The translations under genes and the position numbers were made by a program. Shown here in pieces: positions 17,334-25,521 of a stretch of DNA of 64,000 nt (position 1 is the stretch's first letter; each line of letters begins with the position of its first letter). A model generated the notes under the pieces. That model made no database searches, was not told the DNA's origin, and saw only the letters and a program-made list of their open reading frames with translations. Location of the stretch: assembly GCA_963705285.1 (NCBI GenBank), contig OY970066.1, positions 5,518,001 through 5,582,000 on the forward strand. Direction: 5' to 3'. This DNA comes from JACMLD01 sp963705285. Lineage in GTDB: Bacteria; Bacteroidota; Bacteroidia; Chitinophagales; Chitinophagaceae.

Positions 17334-17549
17334 GTATGGATGGGTTTACAAAATCAGGTGATGAAAATGTTGATGGTCGTGGTTTTGATATTGACATTGT
17401 TCTGTTGGTGAAAACACCCACAAGGGGTAAACGGTTCTGTTCATTGAATGATTGGTTGTTGGTGATAACACCAACAACGGCGTCGGAACCACGAACTTTC
17501 GAACTACGAACTACGAACTTTAAACTCATAACTCTAAACTCTAAACTAT
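17334..17549. repeat. Intergenic repeat block with hairpin
   Basis: This 216-bp gap inside the operon holds a strong stem (GTTGTTGGTG / CACCAACAAC, loop ATAA, about 17455-17478), a related GTTGGTGAAAACACCCAC upstream, and low-complexity AACTACGAACTACGAACTTT runs near 17500-17530. I see no gene here. The hairpin could lower expression of the last gene. Confidence 0.6.
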
Positions 17550-18338
17550 TTACGCATTCGCCAAAGCCCTGTCTAAATGCACATAGCCGCCGTCTACATG
17601 AATGAGCTGACCGGTAGTATGGCTTGAGCAATCAGACAATAAAAATGCGGTGGCATTCCCCAGTTCCTCTGCCGTTGTCATACGATGACCAAGCGGTATG
17701 GTGGCTTCTATTGATTTTAATTTTTCCTGTGGGTTAGGCAGGGTTTCAATCCAGCGGGCATACAACGGCGTAAAACATTCTGCCACAACAATGGCATTTA
17801 CGCGTATACCGTATTTCAGCAACTCAACGGCCCACTCGCGTGTTAATGCATTGCGGCCACCATTGGCTGCGGCATAGGCAGATGTGCCGCCCTGGCCGGT
17901 TTCTGCGGTTTTTGACGTGATGTTTACGATAGCCCCCTTTGTTTTTTTCAGTTCCGGCAGTGCATGATGAACTACCAAATAGTAATGGATCATATTTTTA
18001 TGGAGCGATGCCATGAACGCTTCGTAGTTCCCGTTCTCCAATCCCACACCATCGTTGGCGCCAGCGTTGTTTACCACACCATCTATCCTTCCAAATTTTT
18101 CAATCACTTTGCGTACTGCCTGTGCACAGGCTTCGGGTTGCATCAACTCGGCCGGCACCTGAAAGCATTTGCCGCCAGCTGCTTCTACTGCCGCCAGGGT
18201 ATCCAGGTTGTCTTTCTCATTTCTGCCTATGATAACGGGTATGGCACCTTCGCCTGCCAGCACTTTCACAATTCCTTCGCCAATACCTTTTGCACCGCCG
18301 GTCACAATAATTACTTTGTCTTTTAAATGCAGGTCCAT
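17550..18338 (-). CDS. SDR family L-fucose/L-galactose dehydrogenase, YxxxN variant
   Basis: A 262-residue short-chain dehydrogenase. TGGAKGIG (13-20) binds NAD(P), and NNAG (90-93), N115, S142 and Y155 are in place. The whole chain, including QGGTSAY, LTREWAVELLKYGIRVNA and the ending DGGYVHLDRAL, resembles L-fucose dehydrogenases of the Burkholderia type that oxidise L-fucose or L-galactose to the 1,5-lactone. The oddity is residue 159: the catalytic Lys of YxxxK is Asn (codon AAT, 17862-17864). Either the subfamily uses another residue or activity is altered. The lactonase gene lies 5 bp upstream, so this is one operon. Role by context: first oxidation of the imported sugar. Confidence 0.85.
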   Translation of the reverse strand: MDLHLKDKVIIVTGGAKGIGEGIVKVLAGEGAIPVIIGRNEKDNLDTLAAVEAAGGKCFQVPAELMQPEACAQAVRKVIEKFGRIDGVVNNAGANDGVGLENGNYEAFMASLHKNMIHYYLVVHHALPELKKTKGAIVNITSKTAETGQGGTSAYAAANGGRNALTREWAVELLKYGIRVNAIVVAECFTPLYARWIETLPNPQEKLKSIEATIPLGHRMTTAEELGNATAFLLSDCSSHTTGQLIHVDGGYVHLDRALANA

Positions 18339-18343
18339 GGTCT

Positions 18344-19204
18344 TTATATTAAATGATAAAATGATGATGCGTTCGTACCAAAAATTGCCTCTTGCTCGCT
18401 CGCAGTAAAAGTTGAAAAGTAGCTGCGCACAATGCCTATTACGTCTTCATAACTGGCTGCGGCCAGGCAAACCGGCCAATCAGACCCATACATCAGCCGG
18501 CTGGTACCGAATGCCTCTGTAACAATGTTGAGGTAAGGTGCTAAGTCTTCCGGCTTCCAATTGCGCATATCCGCTTCCGTTACCATGCCGCTTACTTTGC
18601 AATGCACATTGGGGTACTGCGCAATGGCGGTGATGTCTTTCTTCCATTGATCAACAACGCCGTTTTTTATAAAGGGTTTGGCAATATGATCGATAACAAA
18701 GGGCTGCTCCGGAAATTGTTTTACCAACGCAGTGGCTGCCTGCAGGTGCCGGGGAAAAATAAGAATATCATACGTGAACCGGTACTGATGGAGCATACCA
18801 ATGCCTTTCAGGAAATCCGGCTCCAGCATAAAAGCAGGTTCTTCACCCTGCAGTATATGGCGGAAGCCTTTTACCAGTGGTTGCTGCGCATAATGTTCAA
18901 GCCGTTGCTGCAAGTTGCCAGCGCTTACATCAACCCATCCAACTACACCTTGTACAAAATCATTTTGTTGTGCCAACTGTAGTAAAAAATCGGTTTCGGT
19001 TTCTGTTTGATCGGCCTGTACGGCCACGCAGCCAGCTACACCATTTTGCTGTAAGACTGGTAACAAATCTGCCGGAAAAAAATCCCTGCGTATGGTTGCC
19101 ATGTCATCATTTATCCAGCCGTGCTGTACCGGGTGGTACTGCCAGAAATGCTGGTGTGCGTCTATAGCGCCGTTGGGGATAATATTGGAATCATGTACGG
19201 TCAT
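18344..19204 (-). CDS. L-fucono/L-galactono-1,5-lactonase (COG3618 amidohydrolase)
   Basis: A 286-residue amidohydrolase-superfamily lactonase. The first metal-site motif is DAHQHFW near residue 16, and MYGSDWPVC near the C terminus supplies the conserved Asp; VIDHIAKP and VHCKVSGMVTE are typical of COG3618. Characterised members open L-fucono-1,5-lactone and related lactones. Operon position between the mutarotase gene and the SDR gene (10 and 5 bp gaps) fits hydrolysis of the lactone the SDR would make. The product would be L-fuconate or L-galactonate. Confidence 0.87.
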   Translation of the reverse strand: MTVHDSNIIPNGAIDAHQHFWQYHPVQHGWINDDMATIRRDFFPADLLPVLQQNGVAGCVAVQADQTETETDFLLQLAQQNDFVQGVVGWVDVSAGNLQQRLEHYAQQPLVKGFRHILQGEEPAFMLEPDFLKGIGMLHQYRFTYDILIFPRHLQAATALVKQFPEQPFVIDHIAKPFIKNGVVDQWKKDITAIAQYPNVHCKVSGMVTEADMRNWKPEDLAPYLNIVTEAFGTSRLMYGSDWPVCLAAASYEDVIGIVRSYFSTFTASEQEAIFGTNASSFYHLI

Positions 19205-19214
19205 TCTATGTATG

Positions 19215-19550
19215 TTAACCCTGCAGTGAAAATATTTTATCCATCAATATCCATTTCTCACCTTTTTTTGCCCAGGGTAATGCCAACTGGTATTTCCACA
19301 TGAGTTGTTCCCATTCCTGCACTTTCAGATTGCTATTATCCATGGCACCTTTCTTCTCAAAACTAAAGTTGTCTTCGGTTTCCATAATCATAAAGAGGCG
19401 GTTACCGGTGCGGTAGATTTCCATGGCTGTGATGCCTGCGCCGGTAATGCTGGCTTTTATCTCGGGCCATACCTTTTTGTGGTAAGCTTCGTACTCAGCT
19501 ATCAGTGTGTTATCATTTACAAGATCGAGCGCCAGGCAATATCGTTGCAT
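19215..19550 (-). CDS. L-rhamnose/L-fucose mutarotase (RhaM family)
   Basis: A protein of about 111 residues from the ATG at 19550 (MQRYCLALDLVNDNTLIAEYEAYHKKVWPEI), the usual start of this family; the frame extends upstream into the end of fucP but without homology. AYHKKVWPEI and ITAMEIYRTGNRLFMIMET are hallmark strands of the YiiL/RhaM dimeric ferredoxin-like fold, which interconverts anomers of 6-deoxy sugars. In this operon it probably supplies the anomer used by the dehydrogenase. It lies 22 bp after the fucP stop. Confidence 0.87.
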   Translation of the reverse strand: MQRYCLALDLVNDNTLIAEYEAYHKKVWPEIKASITGAGITAMEIYRTGNRLFMIMETEDNFSFEKKGAMDNSNLKVQEWEQLMWKYQLALPWAKKGEKWILMDKIFSLQG

Positions 19551-19572
19551 AATATCAGTTAAAGGTAATACA

Positions 19573-20880
19573 TCAATGAAGGGCTTCCACCGCTTTTTCA
19601 GCATGCCTGTGCCCTTTCCATCCAAAATAAAAAATGAATATAAAACATACTAACGGCACCACATAACCGTATTGCATGTTTCCTGTACGGTCTGCAATAT
19701 AACCAAGCAGCGGCGGCAGAATGGCACCGCCCACAATAGACATAATAATTAAGCTGGACCCTGCTTTGGTATCTGCTCCAATATCCTGTATACCCAAAGC
19801 AAAAATGGTAGGAAACATGATCGACATAAAAAACGCCACGCCTATACTTGCGTACAACGTCATCATACCCTGGGCAAAAATAATAACAAGGCAAAGCAAG
19901 GTGCAGATAACTGCATAAACGGCCAATAGTTTTGCGGGCGAAATAAAACGCATAAAAAATGTACCTGCAAAGCGGCCTGCTAAAAATGCACCGCCCGCAA
20001 AACTTGAATAAACGGCGGCTTCTGTTTCTGAAATGTTGGCTGCCTTGGTTGCAAACAATATCAGAAAACTAAGAATACACACCTGTGCACCTACATAAAA
20101 AAACTGCGCTATAATGGCCCAGGTAAGATGTTTGTGCCTGAATACATGAAAAAAACTTCCCGTTCTTTTTTCTTCGCTGTCTTTAATATCGGGCAGTTTT
20201 GTAAATAAGAAAATAACAGCCACCACCAGTATGGCGAGGCCCAGCACGATATAGGGCATTTTTACCGTGGCAGTCTCTTTGAGCAAATAAGCACTTCTTT
20301 CATCTGCCTGCAAGGCTGCAATGGCCGATTCGCTCAGTGGTTCCTTCGACAATATAAAATACCGGCCTATCAGCGGTGCCAAAAACGCAGCCAGCCCGTT
20401 AAATGATTGGGCAAAATTGAGGCGGAACGTGGCAGTTTCGGGAGGGCCTAATAACGTTGCATACGGATTGGCCGCAGTTTCCAATATGGCGAGACCGCAG
20501 GCAACAATAAAAAGTGCACCCAGAAAATAAGAATACTGCATTGTATTGGCGGCTGGTACAAAAAGAAAACAACCAAAAGCAAAAAAACCAAGCCCGATTA
20601 GTATGCCTGTTTTGTAGCCATACCTTTTCATGAGCATGCCGGCCGGTATAGCCATAATAAAATATCCAAAATAGACCGCAGAATCTACCAGTGATGCTTC
20701 CACGGTATTAAGATTAAAGCCCCTTCTCAGGTGGGGAATCAATGCAGGATCAAGGTTGTGTATAAAGCCCCAGAAAAAAAACAGGCTGGTTACCATGATA
20801 AAAGGAAACAGGTAACTACCCTTGGCAGCGGGTGCAGACGAAGCAGATGGAATGTTGGCAGTAGTTGGTGGCAAGGCCAT
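19573..20880 (-). CDS. fucP: L-fucose:H+ symporter (FucP-type MFS)
   Basis: About 435 residues from the ATG at 20880 (MALPPTTAN); the frame extends 25 codons upstream but the extension overlaps the uxuA stop and is unlike the family. About 12 membrane helices are visible. FucP-type features are VTSLFFFWGFIHNLDPALIPHLRRGFNL at the first helix (the Asp matches the proton/sugar acidic residue), MLMKRYGYKTGILIGL, and ETAANPYATLLGP. It imports L-fucose, or a related sugar such as L-galactose, across the inner membrane. It sits centrally in the operon, which supports the sugar assignment for the neighbouring enzymes. Confidence 0.88.
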   Translation of the reverse strand: MALPPTTANIPSASSAPAAKGSYLFPFIMVTSLFFFWGFIHNLDPALIPHLRRGFNLNTVEASLVDSAVYFGYFIMAIPAGMLMKRYGYKTGILIGLGFFAFGCFLFVPAANTMQYSYFLGALFIVACGLAILETAANPYATLLGPPETATFRLNFAQSFNGLAAFLAPLIGRYFILSKEPLSESAIAALQADERSAYLLKETATVKMPYIVLGLAILVVAVIFLFTKLPDIKDSEEKRTGSFFHVFRHKHLTWAIIAQFFYVGAQVCILSFLILFATKAANISETEAAVYSSFAGGAFLAGRFAGTFFMRFISPAKLLAVYAVICTLLCLVIIFAQGMMTLYASIGVAFFMSIMFPTIFALGIQDIGADTKAGSSLIIMSIVGGAILPPLLGYIADRTGNMQYGYVVPLVCFIFIFYFGWKGHRHAEKAVEALH

Positions 20881-20902
20881 GTGTGTTTGTATCGTTAGGT
20901 GA

Positions 20903-22075
20903 TTAAATAAACAATGATTTACCAATGCCCATTTCAAGGCCGCGCAATTCTGCAAGACCCCTTAAACGGCCGATAGCGGAATAGCCGGGATTCGTTTTCT
21001 TTTTCAGATCATCCAGCATCTGGTGCCCATGGTCAGGCCGCATAGGAATGCTGTTATTTGTTTTTTGCATAAGGCCTACCACCGCCTTCATAACACTGTA
21101 CATGTCTGCATCTCCTTCCAGGTGATTGTCTTCATAAAAATCGCCGGCCGTATTGCGACGGGTGGAGCGCAGGTGCAAAAAATGAATTCTGTCGCCAAAC
21201 GTATTTACCATAGCAGGCAAATCATTATCGGCGCGTACACCATAAGAGCCCGTGCAAAAACAAAGTCCGTTGTGTACAGACGGTACTGCTGCAATCAATT
21301 GCTTTACATCATTGCTGGTTTTTACCACCCTGGGCAAACCAAAAATGGCAAAAGGCGGATCATCCGGGTGAATGGCCATTTTAATACCGGTTTCTTCTGC
21401 CACGGGCACCACCTGGTGTAAAAAGTAAATAAGATGGGCACGCAATGTATCCTCATCAATTCCCTCATAGGTATCTAATGCTTGCTGAAACTGTGCTGCT
21501 GTAAATGATTCTTCACTGCCGGGCAACCCCGCAATAATATTGCGTTGCAGCAATTGCTTTTCTGCATCGCTCATCTGGGTAAAACGTTCTTCTCCCCTTT
21601 TCAATTCATCTGCGGTGTAAGCCGTTTCGGCATTTTTCCTTTTCAGCATATAAACATCAAAAGCCACCAGGGCAGCTTTTTCAAACCGGAGCGCTTTTGA
21701 ACCGTCGGGTACTTCGTATGACAGATCGGTGCGTGTCCAATCCAGCACCGGCATAAAATTGTAGGTGATTACTTCAATGCCATAGCTGGCCAGGTTGCGG
21801 ATGCTTTGTTTATAATTATCGATGTATGCATGAAAATTACCGCGCTGGGTTTTAATATCTTCATGTACCGGTACGCTTTCCACCACTTTCCAGTCCAGGC
21901 CCGCCGCATTCACCATTTCTTTTCGTTTGCGTATTTCATCCACTGTCCATACCTGTCCGTTGGCAATATGGTGCAGCGCGGTTACCACGCCGGTACACCC
22001 TGCCTGCAAAATATCTGTAAGGCTCACCGGGTCGTTGGGACCATACCAGCGCATAGTGGGCGTTAATGTTGTCAT
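20903..22075 (-). CDS. uxuA: Mannonate dehydratase, copy 1
   Basis: A 390-residue UxuA-type dehydratase with a xylose-isomerase-like TIM barrel. The N terminus MRWYGPNDPVSLTDILQAGCTGVVTALHHI, the metal-site blocks AIHPDDPP, FCTGSYGVRADNDLPAM and HLRSTRR, and the ending IPMRPDHGHQMLDDLKKKTNPGYSAIGRLRGLAELRG are all preserved as in E. coli UxuA. The known reaction is D-mannonate to 2-keto-3-deoxy-D-gluconate. A second copy lies directly upstream. No uxuB, kdgK or kdgA is in the window, so its substrate in this operon is open: D-mannonate from tagaturonate/fructuronate, or another aldonate. Confidence 0.9.
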   Translation of the reverse strand: MTTLTPTMRWYGPNDPVSLTDILQAGCTGVVTALHHIANGQVWTVDEIRKRKEMVNAAGLDWKVVESVPVHEDIKTQRGNFHAYIDNYKQSIRNLASYGIEVITYNFMPVLDWTRTDLSYEVPDGSKALRFEKAALVAFDVYMLKRKNAETAYTADELKRGEERFTQMSDAEKQLLQRNIIAGLPGSEESFTAAQFQQALDTYEGIDEDTLRAHLIYFLHQVVPVAEETGIKMAIHPDDPPFAIFGLPRVVKTSNDVKQLIAAVPSVHNGLCFCTGSYGVRADNDLPAMVNTFGDRIHFLHLRSTRRNTAGDFYEDNHLEGDADMYSVMKAVVGLMQKTNNSIPMRPDHGHQMLDDLKKKTNPGYSAIGRLRGLAELRGLEMGIGKSLFI

Positions 22076-22205
22076 ATTGGTGATTGGTTGATCAGTTGAT
22101 CGGTTAATTGGTAAAATAACATCAAAATCAGTAGATTTCGTTTCAAAAGAATGTTTTTATGTGCTTACGCCCGTGAGTCAACTGATCAACCAATCAACTG
22201 ATCAA
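22076..22205. repeat. Foldback repeat between the two uxuA copies
   Basis: Left arm (22081-22112) carries GATTGGTTGATCAGTTGATC and the right arm (22176-22214) carries GATCAACCAATCAACTGATC, with about 60 bp of unrelated AT-rich core. The right arm runs a few bases into the end of copy 2. It belongs to the GTTGATCA family seen elsewhere in the window. Confidence 0.75.
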
Positions 22206-23378
22206 CTAATCACCCAACCCCCGCGCAATACCCAACTCCAATCCCCTTAACTCTGCCAATGCTTTCAGCCTCCCGATGGCTGAATATCCCGGATACGTTT
22301 TTTTATTGAGGTCATCCAGCATTTGATGACCATGGTCGGGCCGCATTGGAATGGATACATTTCTTTTTTTCATGAGCAACAGCGCTTCTTTTACAATGCC
22401 ATACATATCGGCATCGCCTTCCAGGTGGGCGGCTTCAAAAAAATTGCCGGCACCATCGCGTTTGGTGTTACGTAAGTGAAGAAAGTAAATGTGATCACCA
22501 AACTTTTTTATCATTGTAATGAGATCATTGTCTGCCCGCGCGCCAAATGATCCAGTGCAAAAGCACAGTCCGTTAGCGGCAGAAGGAACAGCTGCCAGCA
22601 GATCTGCTACATCTTGTGCAGTACTCATAATGCGGGGAAGGCCCAGTACCGGGTAAGGTGGATCATCTGGATGGATGGCCATTTGCAGGCCGGCCGCTTC
22701 CGCCACGGGTACTACCTGCTGCAAAAAATAAAACAGGTGCTGTTTTAGCACGGCGGCATCAATACCCTTATAAGTAGCAAGGGCTGCCAGAACCTGTTCC
22801 GGGGTAAACGCTTCATCGCTTCCCGGCAATCCCAGCATGGCATTGCGAAAAAGTTTCTCCCGCGCTTCGGGCAGCATGCTGTTATACTTAGCCTTACCCA
22901 ATTGTATTTCGGCCGGGCTATAGTCTTTTTCTGCGCCGGGCCTTTTTAATAAAAAAATATCAAAAGCAATAAATGCCGCCCGTTCAAAATACAGCGCTTT
23001 ACTGCCATCTGGTAATGTATACGACAAATCGGTGCGCAGCCAATCCAATACCGGCATAAAGTTATAAGTGATTACCTGTAGGCCGCATTCCGCCACATTG
23101 CGGAGGCTTTGCTTGTATTGCTCAATGTATAATTTGTATTGACCGGTTTGTTTTTTTATGTCTTCATGTACGGGCAGGCTTTCTATTACTTTCCACTCCA
23201 TGTCTGCGTCATTGATCATTTTTTTACGGGTCAATATTGCGTCTACCGTCCAAATGTCTCCAACAGGTACCTGGTGAAGCGCTGTAACCACGCCCGTACA
23301 ACCTGCCTGGCGTATATCACTTAGTGAAACGGGGTCGTTAGGCCCAAACCAACGCATGGTTTGTATAAAATTGTTCAT
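22206..23378 (-). CDS. uxuA: Mannonate dehydratase, copy 2
   Basis: About 390 residues from the ATG at 23378 (MNNFIQTMRWFGPNDPVSL), chosen because homology begins there; the frame reaches 23447 but the extra 23 residues are unlike the family. It is clearly paralogous to copy 1 along its whole length. It keeps AIHPDDPP, FCTGSFGARADNDL, HLRNTKR and MRPDHGHQMLDDLNKKTYPGYSAIGRLKALAELRG. Differences cluster in the middle and in the RNTKRDGAGNFFEAAHLEGD loop, which could shift substrate choice. It is the first gene of the seven-gene minus-strand operon, so the promoter should lie within 23379-23725. Confidence 0.9.
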   Translation of the reverse strand: MNNFIQTMRWFGPNDPVSLSDIRQAGCTGVVTALHQVPVGDIWTVDAILTRKKMINDADMEWKVIESLPVHEDIKKQTGQYKLYIEQYKQSLRNVAECGLQVITYNFMPVLDWLRTDLSYTLPDGSKALYFERAAFIAFDIFLLKRPGAEKDYSPAEIQLGKAKYNSMLPEAREKLFRNAMLGLPGSDEAFTPEQVLAALATYKGIDAAVLKQHLFYFLQQVVPVAEAAGLQMAIHPDDPPYPVLGLPRIMSTAQDVADLLAAVPSAANGLCFCTGSFGARADNDLITMIKKFGDHIYFLHLRNTKRDGAGNFFEAAHLEGDADMYGIVKEALLLMKKRNVSIPMRPDHGHQMLDDLNKKTYPGYSAIGRLKALAELRGLELGIARGLGD

Positions 23379-23725
23379 GTGACTCAATGGGTTAAATGAT
23401 GGCAATTTGATAAAATGCAATCTACTAAAAAAACAATGTTGCATCATCAGTATTCATATATACCGGGGGCAAGATTAGAATGCCATATTTAAAAGTAGCC
23501 GCTTGGCGATTGCGTATTACCTACATGCCGGTGGTTCTTTAATTGCTACACCACATTTGTAGTAAATAAAGCTGACCATTTATACAAAAAGTATATTTAA
23601 AATACCTAATATTTAAAGAGTGTATTTAAAAAACGTTACCTTAGATAAACAACCCAAGCGCCAGTTGTTATCCTGTATGCATCCCCTTATCTGGCTGGCT
23701 CTACAAAGCATAAGAAATAAACCTC

Positions 23726-24133
23726 TTGAACCGCACTATTTCCATATTAATTGTTGACGACCACTCCATGATGCTGAATGCATTGAAATCTTTATTGCCG
23801 CACGATAGCACCATTGAGGTGGCAGGAACAGCCAGTTCTGGTCCGGAAGCTGAGAAGCGATATGATCAACTCTTGCCCGATGTAGTGGTAATGGATATTT
23901 ACATGAAACCTGTCAACGGCATTGAAACTGCTAAAAATATATTAAAACAACACCCCGAAGCCAGGGTATTGGGTTTATCCAATGCATGGTCTAAAGAAGA
24001 TTCAAAAGAATTGCTGAATGCGGGTGCCAGGGGATATATTGTAAAAACCGCCCCGCTGGATGCCATTGTTTCCTGCATCAAAAAAGTATACGCCGGCGAA
24101 CTGTGCTTTGAAGAAGATGATTTTAAAGGATAG
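23726..24133 (+). CDS. Single-domain NarL-type response regulator
   Basis: A 135-residue receiver domain of the NarL/LuxR class. D11/D12 form the acidic pocket, D57 in VVVMDIYM is the phosphoacceptor, S85 stands where Thr is usual, and K107 is conserved in YIVKTAP. The chain ends at FEEDDFKG, exactly where the linker to a LuxR-type HTH normally begins, and no HTH is coded downstream in any frame. The start is TTG at 23726, since a stop lies just upstream and the next ATG is inside the domain. It may be a stand-alone phospho-relay or decoy receiver, or a remnant of a longer regulator. No kinase is adjacent. Confidence 0.75.
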   Translation: MNRTISILIVDDHSMMLNALKSLLPHDSTIEVAGTASSGPEAEKRYDQLLPDVVVMDIYMKPVNGIETAKNILKQHPEARVLGLSNAWSKEDSKELLNAGARGYIVKTAPLDAIVSCIKKVYAGELCFEEDDFKG

Positions 24134-24379
24134 AGATAGCAGTATATAGTATATAGTATATAGTATTTAGATGCCGGGTATTTTACCCCTTTCCTGACCG
24201 CTTCCTCAGAAAACTATCTCTCTACTAAGGCTCTTTACTGCCTATTATCAAAACTACTACACTTTAGCAAGCAATGCCGCGGAGTCTAATTACTAAATAC
24301 TCTCTATTAAATACTGTTTACTAAATACTATCCCGCGTGGTCTTAATACTAAATACTGTATACTAAATACTCTGAATAC
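24134..24379. repeat. TACTAAATACT / AGTATATAGTAT intergenic repeat
   Basis: Left part has four AGTATATAGT-type units (24150-24170). The right part (24290-24379) has many ACTAAATACT units in the opposite sense, so the block can fold back. There is no gene. Confidence 0.65.
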
Positions 24380-24387
24380 TATATTTG
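24380..24387 (+). promoter_or_regulatory. -7 box directly before rlmH
   Basis: TATATTTG matches TAnnTTTG and ends only 4 bp before the rlmH ATG at 24392. If used, the transcript would start at or very near the start codon, giving a leaderless or near-leaderless mRNA. Confidence 0.4.
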
Positions 24388-24391
24388 CGGC

Positions 24392-24865
24392 ATGAAGATT
24401 CAGTTCTGGAGCCTTGGCAAAATGCATGAGCCGTACATTAAACCGGGGGTGGATATGTTTACACAGCGTATCTCAAATTATTACCCGGTTGAATGGAACA
24501 TCCTACCGCCGCCCAAAAATGCCGGTGTGCTCAGCGAGGCAGAACTTAAAAAAAAAGAAGCAGACATTATTTTACATTCCCTTGCAAAAGATGATTACCT
24601 GGTAGCGTTGGATGAACGGGGAAAGGCGTTATCTTCTGAAACACTTGCCACATTTATTCAAACACGGGCCAATGAAAGCACACGCCAGCTGGTGTTTCTT
24701 ATTGGTGGCGCTTACGGCCTTCATGAAACGGTACTGCAACGCGCCGGCTACCGGTGGTCGCTCTCTCTTTTAACTTTTCCGCACCAGCTGGTAAGGTTAA
24801 TTTTAGCCGAGCAGTTGTATCGCGCCTGTACCATTCAAAGAAATGAAAAATACCATCATCAATAA
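24392..24865 (+). CDS. rlmH: 23S rRNA pseudouridine-1915 N3-methyltransferase RlmH
   Basis: A 157-residue SPOUT methyltransferase. MKIQFWSLGKMHEPYI is the typical start. LDERGKALSSETLA, FLIGGAYGLHETV and SLSLLTFPHQLVRLILAEQLYRACTI form the trefoil-knot SAM site, and the protein ends with the family NEKYHHQ tail. It methylates a pseudouridine of helix 69 in 70S ribosomes. The rhomboid gene starts 8 bp after its stop, so the two are probably co-transcribed. Confidence 0.95.
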   Translation: MKIQFWSLGKMHEPYIKPGVDMFTQRISNYYPVEWNILPPPKNAGVLSEAELKKKEADIILHSLAKDDYLVALDERGKALSSETLATFIQTRANESTRQLVFLIGGAYGLHETVLQRAGYRWSLSLLTFPHQLVRLILAEQLYRACTIQRNEKYHHQ

Positions 24866-24873
24866 AATATACA

Positions 24874-25521
24874 ATGACCATTTCTATAACCCTCATTATT
24901 ATTATTATAACCTGCCTGGTGTCTTTGGCGGCATTTAACAGCGATAAACTTTTTGATGAACTCATTTTTTATCCGCCGGCGATAGCCAACCAGAATCAAT
25001 TGTACCGGTTTATTACCTGTGGCTTCATACATGCCAATTATGGCCACTTGTTTTTTAACATGTACTCGCTGTATATTTTTGGGGAGTATGTAGAGTCGCA
25101 GTTTGCGGATGTTTTTGGTTCTTCGGGCAAAATGCTCTACCTGCTCATGTATGTGTCGTCGTTGTTTTTCTGCCTGTTGCCCACCTATCACAAAAATAAA
25201 AACAACTATAACTATCGCAGCCTGGGCGCATCGGGCGCAGTATCGGCAGTGGTATTTGCGTTTATTTTTCTGGAACCATTGCGCCGCATCGGTATCATTT
25301 TCATACCTGTAATGATACCCGGGTTTATATTCGGGTTTCTTTACCTAATTATCTCATCGTTCTTCGATAAAAAAGGCGGTGGTAATATTAACCATTCGGC
25401 TCATATCTGGGGAGCCTTGTACGGCATTTCATTCCTGGTGGTCTTTGGCAGTTTTATGGCGAGGTACAATCTGCTGAGTGCGTTTACGCGGCAGGTGCAG
25501 TCATATATCCAAAGCTTCTGA
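24874..25521 (+). CDS. Rhomboid family intramembrane serine protease
   Basis: A 215-residue polytopic protein with about six membrane helices. The rhomboid signature is present: CGFIHANYGHLFFNMYSLYIFG (loop and second helix, HxxxHxxxN pattern), the Ser nucleophile in GASGAVSAVV, and the catalytic His in NHSAHIWG of the last core helix. Such proteases cut helices within the membrane. Co-directional with rlmH (8-bp gap). Its last 21 bp overlap the convergent 3' end of tilS. Substrate unknown. Confidence 0.9.
   Translation: MTISITLIIIIITCLVSLAAFNSDKLFDELIFYPPAIANQNQLYRFITCGFIHANYGHLFFNMYSLYIFGEYVESQFADVFGSSGKMLYLLMYVSSLFFCLLPTYHKNKNNYNYRSLGASGAVSAVVFAFIFLEPLRRIGIIFIPVMIPGFIFGFLYLIISSFFDKKGGGNINHSAHIWGALYGISFLVVFGSFMARYNLLSAFTRQVQSYIQSF

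Noticed and set aside
17287..17631. Overlapping frames in the gap between the SDR and Zn-dehydrogenase genes
   Set aside because: They span repeats and both gene ends in the wrong frames, with no homology.
16323..23447. Horizontal transfer of the sugar operon
   Set aside because: No integrase, tRNA or IS boundary is seen and base use resembles the neighbours; the MITE-like pair on one side is not enough.
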